Below, one piece after another: positions 8,326 to 17,643 of a DNA stretch of 64,000 nt. Below the pieces are notes generated by a model. That model searched no databases, was not told where the DNA came from, and saw only the letters and a list, made by a program, of their open reading frames with translations. Position 1 is the first letter of the stretch. Each line of letters starts with the position of its first letter. The translations under genes were made by a program, and so were the position numbers. The DNA comes from Paracoccaceae bacterium (GTDB lineage Bacteria > Pseudomonadota > Alphaproteobacteria > Rhodobacterales > Rhodobacteraceae), in the NCBI GenBank assembly GCA_030697175.1, contig JAUYQR010000015.1, positions 124,001-188,000 of the forward strand, read 5' to 3'.

Positions 8326-9785
8326 TCGTACTGCTCCCGGTATTTCCGCACGACGTAAAGGGCGAGGATGTTGAGGCCGAGCGTGATGACGAAAAGCGTC
8401 ATCCCCAGTGCAAAGGCCACCAGCGTTTCGGGCGACGCAAAGTCGGTGTCGCCGGTCAATTGGCCGACGATCTTCACCGTCATCGTGGTCATCGCCTCGA
8501 ACGGGTTCAGGTCCAGCTTTGCCGCCGCGCCTGCACCCATCGACACGATCATCGTCTCGCCAATCGCGCGGCTCGCGGCCAGCAGAACCGCCCCCACGAT
8601 CCCCGGCAGCGCCGCCGGGATGATAACCTGGCGCACGGTTTCAGACTTGGTCGCGCCAAGACCATAAGACCCGTCCCGCAATGCCTGTGGCACCGCGTTG
8701 ATGATGTCATCGGCCAGAGACGAGATGAACGGGATGTTCAGGATGCCGATCACGATACCGGCGGTCATTACTGACGAGCCGCTGTTGCCAAGACCGAGCG
8801 GTTCGGCAAAGTAATCGCGCAACAGAGGCCCGACCGTCACCAGCGCAAACAGGCCGAACACTACGGTCGGGATACCGGCAATCACCTCGATCAGTGGTTT
8901 CACCCAGCCCCGCACGGCTGGCGAGGCGTATTCGGCAAGGTAGATCGCTGCGAAAAGTCCGATCGGCACCGCCACCAGCATGGAGATCAGGCTGATGTAA
9001 AGTGTACCCCACAGCAGCGGGATGAAACCAAGCTCGCTATCGCCGCGGAAATTCGGCGACCACGTCAAGCCAAAGAAGAAATCGGCGGCAGGATACATCG
9101 AGAAGAAATTGAAGGTTTCCGACAGCATCGACCAGACGATGCCCACGGTGGTCAGGATCGCGATGGTCGATGCCGCCATCAACAGGCCTTCAACCACACC
9201 CTCCACCCGGTTGCGGGCGCGCAGCTCGGGCTCGGTCATCCGCACCGCCAGCGCAAACCCGGCCAGCGCCGCCGCAAGCACCGCCAACGCCCGCCATGCA
9301 GCACCCGTCGCGCTCAGACCGCGGTAGGCCTGCGCCGCCGTCAGGATCTGCGGCGACACGTCCTCGGCAAGTGCAACACCCGCCTCGGCCAGCGCCTCGC
9401 GCATTGTGCCGCTGCCTGCGATCTGCGGCGTGCCACTGGCATCAACCGTTACCGATCCCGCTGCAATCGCCACATCAAGACCCGCGGCCAGACGACGGAC
9501 ATCGGCCATTGCCAGCGCCCGGGCAGAATCGTCGGCCGTAAGCTCTGCAGGCAAGGTCGCAGAAATCCGACTTTCGATCACCATCGGCTGCACCACCAGC
9601 CACACCAGCAACACCGCAAGGCCGGGCAGCAGCACCATGATCGCGCCATGCCAGCCGTAATAGCCCGGCAGCGAATGCAGCACGCCAATCTTGCCGCCGG
9701 ACAGTGCCAGTGCGCGGGCGCGGCAAACGACAAAGGCCGCGACGGCCAGCACCAGCATCAGACAAAGAAGAAGGAAAACGGTCAT
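8322..9785 (-). CDS. pstC: phosphate ABC transporter permease PstC (long form)
   Basis: 487 residues from ATG 9785. The frame stays open upstream, but that stretch is basic and overlaps the pstS end and its hairpin. It starts directly with a membrane segment (MTVFLLLCLMLVLAVAAFVV). A second hydrophobic segment and a periplasmic insert precede the permease core, which has the coupling loop LRDGSYGLGATKSETVRQV near residue 375. It is longer than the E. coli protein, matching the extended alphaproteobacterial PstC. Confidence 0.92.
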   Translation of the reverse strand: MTVFLLLCLMLVLAVAAFVVCRARALALSGGKIGVLHSLPGYYGWHGAIMVLLPGLAVLLVWLVVQPMVIESRISATLPAELTADDSARALAMADVRRLAAGLDVAIAAGSVTVDASGTPQIAGSGTMREALAEAGVALAEDVSPQILTAAQAYRGLSATGAAWRALAVLAAALAGFALAVRMTEPELRARNRVEGVVEGLLMAASTIAILTTVGIVWSMLSETFNFFSMYPAADFFFGLTWSPNFRGDSELGFIPLLWGTLYISLISMLVAVPIGLFAAIYLAEYASPAVRGWVKPLIEVIAGIPTVVFGLFALVTVGPLLRDYFAEPLGLGNSGSSVMTAGIVIGILNIPFISSLADDIINAVPQALRDGSYGLGATKSETVRQVIIPAALPGIVGAVLLAASRAIGETMIVSMGAGAAAKLDLNPFEAMTTMTVKIVGQLTGDTDFASPETLVAFALGMTLFVITLGLNILALYVVRKYREQYE

Positions 9786-9800
9786 CTGGCGATCCGGCAA

Positions 9801-9831
9801 AAGGGAACGGGCGGCGCCGAAGCGCCGCCCG
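9801..9831 (-). terminator. very stable UUCG hairpin after pstS (attenuator / mRNA stabiliser)
   Basis: Read on the minus strand, CGGGCGGCGC, a UUCG tetraloop and GCGCCGCCCG form a perfect 10-bp stem (9831-9808). CCCTTTTGCC follows shortly after. It lies between the pstS stop and pstC. Such a hairpin after a periplasmic binding-protein gene normally lets most transcripts end or be protected there, giving PstS in excess over the membrane subunits. Confidence 0.75.
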
Positions 9832-9840
9832 ATGCGTTGC

Positions 9841-10893
9841 TTATTCCAGCGGACCCATCGGGGTCTCGGCGGCAACGGCAGCTTGCGTGGCGGCCAGTTC
9901 CGGGTCCGACACGAGGCCGTATTCGGCCAGCGGGCCATCCGGGCCAGCCATTTCATCGGACACGAAGAACTCGATGTATTCCTTCAGGCCGGGGATCACG
10001 CCGATATGCGCCTTCTTGACATAGAAGTAGAGCGGGCGCGACACCGGATAGTCACCAGCGGCGATGGTCTCGACCGACGGCACCACGCCGTTCATCGTGG
10101 CAACACGCAGCTTGTCGGTGTTGTTTTGGTAGAACGACAGACCGAACACGCCAACCGCCGTCTTGTCAGCATCAAGGCGCGCCAGTGTTTCGGTGTAGTC
10201 GCCGTCGATGTCAACCGACCGGCCATCAGTGCGCAGTTCGTTGCAGGCCTTGTCGGCATTGGCCTTCTTTTCCTTGTCGTCCGCACCTTCGGCGGTGGCA
10301 AGGAACAGGTCATGAGCGCCGGTGGCCTTGCAGCCTTCGATGATCACCTTGGTGTCGAACACTTCCCGCGTGCCGTGCTTGGTGCCGGGAATGAAGACCA
10401 GGATTTCCTGATCCGGCAGCGCCGGGTTCACTTCGGACCACTTGGTCGCGGCGTTGTCGGCAACAGCGCCATCCTTGGCGACCTTGGCGGCAAGCGCGCC
10501 ATAAACGTCGGCCGGGGTCAGCGCGAATTCCGCGCCGTTCACGTCAGAGGCGAAGACGATCCCGTCATAGCCGATGCGGACTTCCATGATCTCGTTGACG
10601 CCGTTCGCGGCGCACAGGTCGATGTCCGATTGCGCGATGCGGCTGGACGAGTTGGCGATGTCGACGGTGGTTTCGCCCACACCTTCACACAGCTTCTTGC
10701 GGCCAGCACCCGACCCGCCGCCTTCGATGACCGGCGTTGGGAAATCGAAGTTCTCGCCAAAGGCTTCGGCCACGATGGTGGCGTAGGGCAGCACGGTCGA
10801 AGAACCGGTCACCTGAACCTGATCGCGGGCATCGGCGGCCGTGGCGGCAGCAGCGATGGCGATCGCCGAGACGGTGAGATTTACAAGACGCAT
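9841..10893 (-). CDS. pstS: periplasmic phosphate-binding protein PstS
   Basis: 350 residues. A signal peptide (about residues 1-22, ending ATAADA) is followed by VTGSSTVLPY, the conserved phosphate-binding loop near residue 30, and by the SGAGRKKLCEG region. It delivers phosphate to PstCAB. It is the first gene of pstSCAB-phoU-phoB, with a candidate PHO box about 90 bases upstream and a strong hairpin directly downstream. Confidence 0.95.
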   Translation of the reverse strand: MRLVNLTVSAIAIAAAATAADARDQVQVTGSSTVLPYATIVAEAFGENFDFPTPVIEGGGSGAGRKKLCEGVGETTVDIANSSSRIAQSDIDLCAANGVNEIMEVRIGYDGIVFASDVNGAEFALTPADVYGALAAKVAKDGAVADNAATKWSEVNPALPDQEILVFIPGTKHGTREVFDTKVIIEGCKATGAHDLFLATAEGADDKEKKANADKACNELRTDGRSVDIDGDYTETLARLDADKTAVGVFGLSFYQNNTDKLRVATMNGVVPSVETIAAGDYPVSRPLYFYVKKAHIGVIPGLKEYIEFFVSDEMAGPDGPLAEYGLVSDPELAATQAAVAAETPMGPLE

Positions 10894-10979
10894 AGGTCAC
10901 TCCTTGGTTGCGACGAGAGCCCGAGTCGGCCCTTGGCGCAGGGTCTAGGCCCGGTTCGTGACGGGTATGCGTAGGTTTT

Positions 10980-10997
10980 GTAACACCTGTGTGACGC
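10980..10997 (-). promoter_or_regulatory. candidate PHO box upstream of pstS
   Basis: On the minus strand GCGTCAC-ACAG-GTGTTAC is two 7-mers separated by 4 bases, the geometry of a PhoB box (consensus CTGTCAC-N4-CTGTCAC) with two mismatches per half. It lies about 87 bases before the pstS start and directly behind the ribokinase stop codon. Confidence 0.5.
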
Positions 10998-10998
10998 G

Positions 10999-11937
10999 TC
11001 AGCCCTGGGCCAGCCGCGCGTCGATTTCGGCGCGCGATGGCATGGCAGGCGCGGTGCCGGGTCGGGTGACGGAAATGCCTGCCGTGGCACAGCCAAAGCG
11101 CACGGCATCGACCACGTCCATCCCTTCGGACAGCGCCACCGCAAAACCGCCATTGAATGCGTCGCCAGCGCCGGTCGTTTCCACAACTGGACCAGATGAG
11201 ATGACCGGCACATGCACCGAACGTGTCCTGTCACGGTAAAGCGCTCCGTTGCCGCCCAGGGTGATCACCGCCGCCCCGACCCCGCGCGCAAGAAGTGCGT
11301 CCGCAGCGCGCTCGGCCTCCTCGATCGTGGTGACGGGCAGACCGGTCAGCGCCTCCGCCTCGGATTCGTTCGGAGTAACGAAATCGCACAGGGCCAGCAT
11401 CGCGTCATCAAGGGGTGCCGCAGGGGCCGGGTTCAGGATCGTCCGCACTCCCGCCGCGCGGGCAATCTCCAACGCCCGACGCGCCGCCGGGATAGGTTGC
11501 TCCAATTGCGTGACGAACGTCGACGCCCCTTCGATCAGGTCGCGCCGCGCGTCCACATCGTCGACCGATACGCGGCCCGCCGCACCTGGCGCCACGATGA
11601 TCGCGTTGTTGCCGGTGGCATTCTCGATGAAGATATACGCAGCACCGGTGTAGCTTTCGGCATCCTCGGTGACTTCGGGCTGCACGTCTGCCTTGGCCCA
11701 TGTGGCGCGGGCGATGTCGGCGAACGCGTCCTTTCCAAGCCGGGTGATGAAATGGGTGCGCCCGCCAGTCCCAGACTGGGCCATCGCTGCGGCGACAGCC
11801 TGGTTCGACCCCTTGCCACCCGGTCCAAGCACAAACGAGGTGCCAAGGATCGTCTCGCCCATCTTCGGCTGACGTTCGGCACGATAGGCAGTATCGGCCA
11901 CGAAAATCCCAAGGATCACAATCGGTTTCATGCTCAT
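10999..11937 (-). CDS. rbsK: ribokinase-type PfkB sugar kinase
   Basis: 312 residues. PfkB family with GGKGSNQA (40-47), NPAP (169-172), NESE (190-193) and the catalytic TTGAGDAFNGG (254-264, base Asp259). It probably phosphorylates a free pentose (ribose in the reference family) with ATP. It is preceded and overlapped (11934-11937) by an rbsD-type mutarotase gene. An rbsD/rbsK pair behind a MalK-type ABC ATPase points to uptake, mutarotation and phosphorylation of one sugar. The exact sugar is not determined by sequence. Confidence 0.88.
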   Translation of the reverse strand: MSMKPIVILGIFVADTAYRAERQPKMGETILGTSFVLGPGGKGSNQAVAAAMAQSGTGGRTHFITRLGKDAFADIARATWAKADVQPEVTEDAESYTGAAYIFIENATGNNAIIVAPGAAGRVSVDDVDARRDLIEGASTFVTQLEQPIPAARRALEIARAAGVRTILNPAPAAPLDDAMLALCDFVTPNESEAEALTGLPVTTIEEAERAADALLARGVGAAVITLGGNGALYRDRTRSVHVPVISSGPVVETTGAGDAFNGGFAVALSEGMDVVDAVRFGCATAGISVTRPGTAPAMPSRAEIDARLAQG

Positions 11938-12386
11938 GCCTCCGGCGCGATCACGCCCTTGCGGAACATGAAGCAGCCGTAGAACCGGCGCTCTCCGGTC
12001 TGGATCACCGCATAGGCCTGCCGCGCCATGTCATAGAATGCGAACCGCTCTATCGAGATCATCGGGCGCGCGCGTCCTTCGGCGCGGTCGATCTCGGCCT
12101 GCACCTCGGCCTGCACAGGCGGTATTTCGTTCGGCGCGCCGACCACTTCCATCCTCCCTGCGAAATCGTCGACGAACGTGTCCAGCGGCAGGACCGACAG
12201 GATCGCATTCACCGCCTCGCCGCAGGTCAGGTTCTCCATCCGCAAAAGCCTGCCCGTCACCGTCGCCCGCGCAACGGAATCAGCCGGAAAGTTGGTGTCC
12301 GAAACGATCAGCACATCGCCATGCCCCATCGCGCGCAAGCACCCCAGCACTTCGGCGTTCAGCCGGTTGTCGATACCCTTCAGCAT
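11934..12386 (-). CDS. RbsD/FucU family sugar mutarotase (copy 1)
   Basis: 150 residues from ATG 12386; the frame is open further upstream, but MLKGIDNRLNAE is the conserved RbsD/FucU N-terminus. MGHGD near residue 20 is the catalytic His/Asp segment and FYGCFMFRKGV is the typical C-terminus. It interconverts pyranose/furanose or anomeric forms of the imported sugar. It is about 45-50% identical by eye to the second copy at 20724-21179; the FucU versus RbsD assignment is open. It is coupled to the ribokinase gene. Confidence 0.88.
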   Translation of the reverse strand: MLKGIDNRLNAEVLGCLRAMGHGDVLIVSDTNFPADSVARATVTGRLLRMENLTCGEAVNAILSVLPLDTFVDDFAGRMEVVGAPNEIPPVQAEVQAEIDRAEGRARPMISIERFAFYDMARQAYAVIQTGERRFYGCFMFRKGVIAPEA

Positions 12387-12459
12387 CCGCAAGCCCTCCC
12401 CGGCTTCCCCTTCGTCAAAAATCCCACGGCGGTGCGGGCTATGCCCCCCGCTCTTTCCG

Positions 12460-13524
12460 TCACGCCAGCCGAACCCCCGTTGTCCGGTCAAAGAGATGCA
12501 CCATTTCCGGGTCCGGCGCAAAGGTCAGCGCATCCCCGGGACGGAAGGCGACGCGGTCGCGGAACATGCCGACGATATCCTGCCCGTTCACGCGCAAAAC
12601 GACGTGGGTTTCCGATCCGGTGGGCTCTACCACGGCTACGGTGCCCGAAAGACCCAGCCCACCCGCCGTCAGCGCCTCGGGACGAATACCATAGGTGACC
12701 TCGCGGCCGACCTCGACGGACGCACGGTTCGGCAAGGGCAGCATCGCGCCCCCCGCCTCGACCATCCGCACGCCGCCCTGCTCGACCACTTTCCCCGCCA
12801 CCATGTTCATCGACGGGCTGCCGATGAAGCTGGCGACAAAGGTGTTCACCGGGCGGTCATACAACTCCAGGGGCGCGCCGACCTGCTCGATCCGACCGCC
12901 CTGCATCACCACGATCTTGTCGGCCATTGTCATGGCTTCGATCTGGTCATGCGTGACGTAGACCGTCGTCGTCTTCAGCCGCAGATGCAGTTCGCGGATT
13001 TCCGTCCGCATCTGGACACGCAACTTTGCGTCAAGGTTCGACAGTGGCTCGTCGAACAGAAACACCTGCGGGTCACGCACGATGGCGCGCCCCATCGCCA
13101 CCCGCTGCCGCTGCCCGCCCGACAGCGCGCGCGGGTAGCGCTCCAGATACGGCGTCAGGCCCAGAATCTCGGCCGCCCTCACGACACGGCTGTTGATCTC
13201 GGCCTTGTCCATGCCGCGCATCTTCAACGCAAAGCCCATGTTGGCTGCCACAGTCTTGTGCGGGTAAAGCGCGTAGTTCTGGAACACCATCGCGATGTCA
13301 CGCTCGGATGGCGGCAGGTTGTTGACACGCCGCTCCCCGATCCGGATGTCGCCGCTGGACACCTCCTCCAGCCCGGCGATCATCCGCAGCAGCGTGGATT
13401 TCCCACAGCCTGACGGCCCCACCAGCACCACGAACTCACCATCGGCGATGTCGAGGTCAAGGCCGTGGATCACCTGCACACCGCCATAGAATTTCTTCAG
13501 CTCGCGGATCGTCACTTCGCCCAT
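12460..13524 (-). CDS. sugar ABC transporter ATPase (MalK/UgpC type)
   Basis: 354 residues from ATG 13524, chosen because GGGGGA sits about 8 bases upstream on the minus strand; an earlier ATG at 13590 lies inside the promoter region. Walker A GPSGCGKS (36-43), signature ALSGGQRQR (133-141), Walker B FLFDEP (155-160) and SNLDAKLR (162-169). The C-terminal 120 residues form the TOBE/regulatory domain of the MalK/UgpC/MsmK group. It is divergent from the binding-protein gene (13787), and the permeases are at 18597-20629, so transporter genes are split over three transcription units. Confidence 0.9.
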   Translation of the reverse strand: MGEVTIRELKKFYGGVQVIHGLDLDIADGEFVVLVGPSGCGKSTLLRMIAGLEEVSSGDIRIGERRVNNLPPSERDIAMVFQNYALYPHKTVAANMGFALKMRGMDKAEINSRVVRAAEILGLTPYLERYPRALSGGQRQRVAMGRAIVRDPQVFLFDEPLSNLDAKLRVQMRTEIRELHLRLKTTTVYVTHDQIEAMTMADKIVVMQGGRIEQVGAPLELYDRPVNTFVASFIGSPSMNMVAGKVVEQGGVRMVEAGGAMLPLPNRASVEVGREVTYGIRPEALTAGGLGLSGTVAVVEPTGSETHVVLRVNGQDIVGMFRDRVAFRPGDALTFAPDPEMVHLFDRTTGVRLA

Positions 13525-13591
13525 CAGGCACGTCCCCCAATTTTGGAAAAAGCTAGCGGTCAGACGCCGGGCTGTCCACCTGCTGATCATA

Positions 13592-13603
13592 CTAACATGT
13601 TAG
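13592..13603. promoter_or_regulatory. operator site A, CTAACATGTTAG
   Basis: A perfect 12-bp palindrome between the divergent ABC ATPase and binding-protein genes. It overlaps a good plus-strand -10 hexamer (TAGAAT, 13601-13606) and a possible minus-strand -10 (TAGTAT, 13594-13589). Its 17-bp context TCATACTAACATGTTAG matches site C (25608-25624) except for one symmetric pair of transitions. It is the proposed binding site of the GntR regulator at 28622-29362. Confidence 0.65.
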
Positions 13604-13786
13604 AATCTTGACAGGCAGGTCCACCCTTGCGAAGGTTTGGCTCGAAGGTTGCCAGACCGGGAAGGGGAGGGCCCGCCTATCGCACGTCACGGCCGGACAC
13701 ACCGCCAAGCGCCTTTCGTCGAACAAATGAAAACCACCCCGGGGGATCATTGATCCGACATGGGGTGTCCAAAGGGAGGACTGAAC

Positions 13787-15415
13787 GTGAAGGTTGAGAT
13801 TTACGAGGCAATGGTGCGCTCGAAGATGAGCCGCCGCCGGATGTTGCAAGGGGCGACCGCGCTGACTGCGCTCGCGGCCCTGCCGATGTCGGCCCGGATG
13901 GCTGCCGCACAAGATAACGTCCGCGCCGAAATCCTGAAGATCCCTGGCGTGGGAATGGGCTCGCCGACCGACGCCGACTGGCAGAAGGTTGGCGAAATGT
14001 GCCTTGGCGCGACCAAGGCCAACGTCGCCGAGGGCGAATTCGCCGGGGTCGAACTGACGTTCTTCGGCATCAACAACAACAACCTGCACAACCTTCTCTT
14101 CCGCGGCCTGCTGAAAGGCTGGGAGGCGTATACCGGCGCCAAGATCAACTGGATCGACCTCGCGCAGGCCGACTACAACCCGCGCCTCCAGCAGGCCATC
14201 GCCACCGGAACCGTCGACTTCGACATCCTCGCGATGGGCGCGCCGCTGGAAGGCGACACCGCCAGCAAGGGGCTGCTTGACGAGATGCCCGACTGGGTCA
14301 AAACCCAGATCGACATGGACGATTACGTCGATTACCTGAAAGCCCCTGTGGGCACCTGGGACGGCAAGACCTACCGCATCTCGATCGACGGCGACTGCCA
14401 CACCTTTGCCTTCCGCAAGGACTACTTCGGTGACGGCTCGATCTCCGGCATGACCGAAGCGCCGACCCATTGGGAAGACGTCAACGCCATGTCGCTGGCG
14501 GTCATGGGCAAGACCGATCCGCTCACCGGGATGCCTGCCTACGGCTTCCTCGACCCGCTCAAGGGCTGGGGCGGCTTCGGATTCTACTTCCTCGAAGACC
14601 GTGCATCGGCCTACGCCAAGCACCCGGCGGACAAGGCCTGGCTCTTCGACGCGGATACGATGAAGCCGCGTGTCAACAATCCGGCTTGGGTTCAGGCAAT
14701 CCAGGACGTGATGGATCTGATCAAGGCCGGGGCCTATCCGCCCGACCAGATCAACGCCGACCCGGGCACCACCGCCTTCTCGCAGTTCCTCGCCGGAACC
14801 GGCGCGGGCGTGACCTGGTGGGGCGACGTGGGCTCGAACGCACGCACCTCGGATACCTCGGTTGTCGGCGATGTCGTGGGCTTCTCGATCAACCCCGGCG
14901 CCAAGCGTGTCTACAACCACGGCACCGGTGCCTGGGAAGAGACCGAGAACTTCGCCCCGAACATGGCCTATCTCGGCTGGGGCGTCTACGTCACCAACCG
15001 CGTTTCGGCGGATGAGAAAAAGCGCAAGGCCGCATGGTCGGCAGCGGCGCACCTTGGCGGCAAGGACATTTCGCTTTGGATGTCGGCCTATCCGTCGGGC
15101 TTCCAACCCTACCGCAACTCCCACTTCAACTATGAAGAATGGGTCGCGGCCGGTTACGACAAGGCCTTCGTCGAAGACTACCTCGGCTCGAACGCAGACA
15201 GCTACAACCACCCGAACGCAGCGATCGAACCCCGCATCCCCGGCATCTTCCAGTACTACTCGGTCGCCGAGGACGAACTGGCCAAGGGCTATTCCGGTCA
15301 GTACACCACTGCCCAGGAAACTGCGGACGCCATTGCCGCGGCTTGGGAAAAGATCACCGACCAGATCGGTCGTGACAGCCAGATCGCACTCTACAAGGCG
15401 TCGCTCGGCATGTGA
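13787..15415 (+). CDS. extracellular sugar-binding protein of an ABC transporter (Tat-exported)
   Basis: 542 residues from GTG 13787, selected because GGGAGGA ends 6 bases before it; an upstream ATG at 13760 has no ribosome site. The N-terminus carries a twin-arginine-type signal (SRRRMLQG, then a hydrophobic stretch ending SARMAAAQ). The mature part is a large family-1 solute-binding protein (about 495 residues) with many aromatic residues suited to carbohydrate binding. It is divergent from its MalK-type ATPase. The matching permeases lie 3.2 kb downstream beyond the puc operon. Confidence 0.88.
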   Translation: MKVEIYEAMVRSKMSRRRMLQGATALTALAALPMSARMAAAQDNVRAEILKIPGVGMGSPTDADWQKVGEMCLGATKANVAEGEFAGVELTFFGINNNNLHNLLFRGLLKGWEAYTGAKINWIDLAQADYNPRLQQAIATGTVDFDILAMGAPLEGDTASKGLLDEMPDWVKTQIDMDDYVDYLKAPVGTWDGKTYRISIDGDCHTFAFRKDYFGDGSISGMTEAPTHWEDVNAMSLAVMGKTDPLTGMPAYGFLDPLKGWGGFGFYFLEDRASAYAKHPADKAWLFDADTMKPRVNNPAWVQAIQDVMDLIKAGAYPPDQINADPGTTAFSQFLAGTGAGVTWWGDVGSNARTSDTSVVGDVVGFSINPGAKRVYNHGTGAWEETENFAPNMAYLGWGVYVTNRVSADEKKRKAAWSAAAHLGGKDISLWMSAYPSGFQPYRNSHFNYEEWVAAGYDKAFVEDYLGSNADSYNHPNAAIEPRIPGIFQYYSVAEDELAKGYSGQYTTAQETADAIAAAWEKITDQIGRDSQIALYKASLGM

Positions 15416-15421
15416 TCAATC

Positions 15422-15484
15422 GGGTGGCGCAGCGATGTGCCACCCCTTCCAACGAAATAATCGGCGCGCCCTGACCGGCGCGCC
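15422..15484. terminator. two stem-loops between convergent transcripts
   Basis: GGGTGGC (15422-15428) pairs with GCCACCC (15439-15445), and two copies of GGCGCGCC (15463-15470, 15477-15484) pair with each other. They separate the end of the binding-protein gene from the end of the puc operon. There is no long T-run in either direction, so they may act as transcript-end stabilisers rather than strict intrinsic terminators. Confidence 0.6.
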
Positions 15485-15508
15485 GTTCCCATTTGCTGAA
15501 CCGGACAC

Positions 15509-16102
15509 TCAGATGATCGTTGGAATGTCGAACATCCGCGACAACTGCCAGTTCGAATTGCGTGCCGAGGTCTTCACCTTCGACGGCGACAACAACTTCA
15601 TCGGCCAAAATTTGGTCGAAAAATAGGCACGGCCACTGATCGCCGACGTGCGCGGCTTCGCGGGCAGGATCAGATTGCTGCCAAGGATATGGCCATGCGT
15701 CGTCGGCCGGTGCTTGTTCGACATGAACAGCGGGTGGTCACGCAAGATGCTGCCGCTCACCTCGGCGCGGGCGTCCTCGCAGATATACTGGTTCTCGTTC
15801 GCGACGCCGACATCCAACGAGGGGTGTTTGTCCAGCACCCGGATGGCGTGGCGCGCAGCACCGATTGGGTTGAAAGGCGCCTGCACCACGACCAGCACCT
15901 TGCCGTCCGCAACCGGCCCGGCATAGGCAGTCGCCGCCTCGGGGCTGACCCGTGCCGCGCGCAGCCGCTCGGTGACGGTTCCATTGCCCTCGCGGGAAAG
16001 GATGTGGATATACTCTTCGCTGTGGCCGCGGCTCAGAAGGTCATCGACCGCCGCCTTTGCCGCGGCGCCGCTTGGGTAAAGCCTCGTGATGATCGTTGTC
16101 AT
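15509..16102 (-). CDS. puc-operon distal protein of unknown function (pucD/pucE position)
   Basis: 197 residues. The N-terminal half (MTTIITRLYPSGAAAKAAV, then HSEEYIHILSREG and VLVVVQAPFNPIGAARHAI) looks like a soluble alpha/beta domain of the 'general stress protein 17M' kind. The C-terminal half is basic and Ser/Lys-rich with TTHGHILGSNLILPAKPRT. It is 58 bases behind pucC on the same strand. This is the place where R. capsulatus carries pucD/pucE, whose products help LH2 accumulate. I infer an LH2 assembly or stability role; family identity is not certain. Confidence 0.55.
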   Translation of the reverse strand: MTTIITRLYPSGAAAKAAVDDLLSRGHSEEYIHILSREGNGTVTERLRAARVSPEAATAYAGPVADGKVLVVVQAPFNPIGAARHAIRVLDKHPSLDVGVANENQYICEDARAEVSGSILRDHPLFMSNKHRPTTHGHILGSNLILPAKPRTSAISGRAYFSTKFWPMKLLSPSKVKTSARNSNWQLSRMFDIPTII

Positions 16103-16160
16103 GTGTCACCCTGTTTTCCAAAACCAGTGTCGATCTTGCGTGTCGCTGTTGCCCGCGCGG

Positions 16161-17585
16161 TCATGGCAGTATCGGAGCCTTGGCCTGCGAGCTAGGGTCG
16201 CCGGGGCTTCTGTCCAACCTTGCCTTCAGAAGCGGAACCGCCACCACCAGCGCCAGCGCCAGAAGCGCCATTTCCAGAACGAAAACCGGAATATAGGGTG
16301 CCGCAGCACCGCTTTGCGCGCCGGGATGGTTTGCCAGCACGTCGCGGATCACCCCGCCTACGGCAATCGCGGTGCCAGCCGCCGTGGTCTGCACCGCACC
16401 CCAAGCGCCCAGTGCCAACCCGATCTGGTCGCGCGGCGCAGCGCGCATCGTGGCGGTCAGCGTGCCATGCCCGAAAAGGCCCGCACCGAACCCTGCAAGC
16501 ACCGTCGCCCCGATCAGGATCGGCTCCGAGGTCAGGAGTGCCGCCAGAACGACCAGCCCAAAGGCCGGAACCCCCAGCCCCGCCCCTGTCGCGGCAAGCG
16601 CCATCGGACGCCGCCCCCTGACAAGAAGCGCCGACGCAAGCGCAAATCCGATCAGGCTGCCCAGGGCAAGAAACACCGTCAAGAGCGTCGTTTCAGACAC
16701 CGTCATGCCAAGGACCTGCCCGCCGAACGGCTCCAGGATTACATCGGCCATGCCGAACCCCGCCGTGCCGCAGGCGATCACCGCCAGCAGGCGGACCATC
16801 CCGCGCCCCTCGGTTAACCGTGCCCAGGCGGTCGCAAATCGAACAACGCGCTGCGGGGTCGTGCCACGGCTGCGATTGCGCGGCTCCTGCTGCCAGACGG
16901 CAATCCCGTTCAGCACGATGGTCACGACAGCGGCGCCCTGAATGACCTGAACCAGCCGCCCCGGCGAATAATCGCGCAACAGAATCCCGAAGACCAACGC
17001 GCTGACGATCATGCCCACCAGCAGCATCACATACATCAGCCCGACGATCTTCGGCTGATCCTCCTCCGGCACAAGGTCGGTGGCCAGCGCCAGACCGACC
17101 GTCTGCACGACATGCACCCCCGCGCCGACCAGCAGAAACGCCAGCGCCGCCGCGCTCAGCCCGATCCAGCGCGGCGCATCGACCGCCTCGCCGTACCCCG
17201 ACAGCACAAGCAGCGCGAAGGGCATGATGGCAAATCCGCCGAACTGCAGCATCGTGCCCTTGAAGATGTAGGGCACGCGCCGCCAGCCCAGGGCGGAAAC
17301 GTGATTGTCGGACCGATAGCCGATCACCGCGCGCAAGGGCGCAAAGACCAAAGGCAGCGCCAGCATCGCGCCTACAAGGGTCGCGGGCACGCCAAGCTCG
17401 ACGATCATCACCCGGTTCAGCGTGCCAACCAAAAGCACCAGCGCCATGCCCACGGTTACCTGGAACAGCGACAGCCGCAAAAGTCGCGACAGCGGCAGAT
17501 TCTCGGTCGCCACTTCAGCAAACGGCAGGAACCTGGGTGCCACTTCCGTCAGCGTCTTCAATGCAAAGCCACGGATACCCAGCAT
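16161..17585 (-). CDS. pucC: light-harvesting complex assembly protein PucC (BCH2/PucC MFS family)
   Basis: 474 residues, about 12 membrane segments. It has the PucC/LhaA hallmarks: an N-terminal LSRLLRLSLFQVTVGMA, TLNRVMIVELGVPA and LRAVIGYRSDNHVSALGWRRVPY. It belongs to the PucC/LhaA family thought to deliver bacteriochlorophyll or assemble LH2. It lies 123 bases behind pucA on the minus strand, and that gap holds a stem-loop. It is followed by the unknown puc-linked gene. Confidence 0.92.
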   Translation of the reverse strand: MLGIRGFALKTLTEVAPRFLPFAEVATENLPLSRLLRLSLFQVTVGMALVLLVGTLNRVMIVELGVPATLVGAMLALPLVFAPLRAVIGYRSDNHVSALGWRRVPYIFKGTMLQFGGFAIMPFALLVLSGYGEAVDAPRWIGLSAAALAFLLVGAGVHVVQTVGLALATDLVPEEDQPKIVGLMYVMLLVGMIVSALVFGILLRDYSPGRLVQVIQGAAVVTIVLNGIAVWQQEPRNRSRGTTPQRVVRFATAWARLTEGRGMVRLLAVIACGTAGFGMADVILEPFGGQVLGMTVSETTLLTVFLALGSLIGFALASALLVRGRRPMALAATGAGLGVPAFGLVVLAALLTSEPILIGATVLAGFGAGLFGHGTLTATMRAAPRDQIGLALGAWGAVQTTAAGTAIAVGGVIRDVLANHPGAQSGAAAPYIPVFVLEMALLALALVVAVPLLKARLDRSPGDPSSQAKAPILP

Positions 17586-17643
17586 CGTCCTGTGCTTTAC
17601 TTTCGAGGAAAGGCCGGCGTCACCCGCCCACGCTTTCGGTGGC

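Noticed and set aside
13592-15211. 539-codon minus-strand frame opposite the binding-protein gene
   Set aside because: Antisense of a good Tat-exported binding protein and reaches across the operator; no homology pattern.
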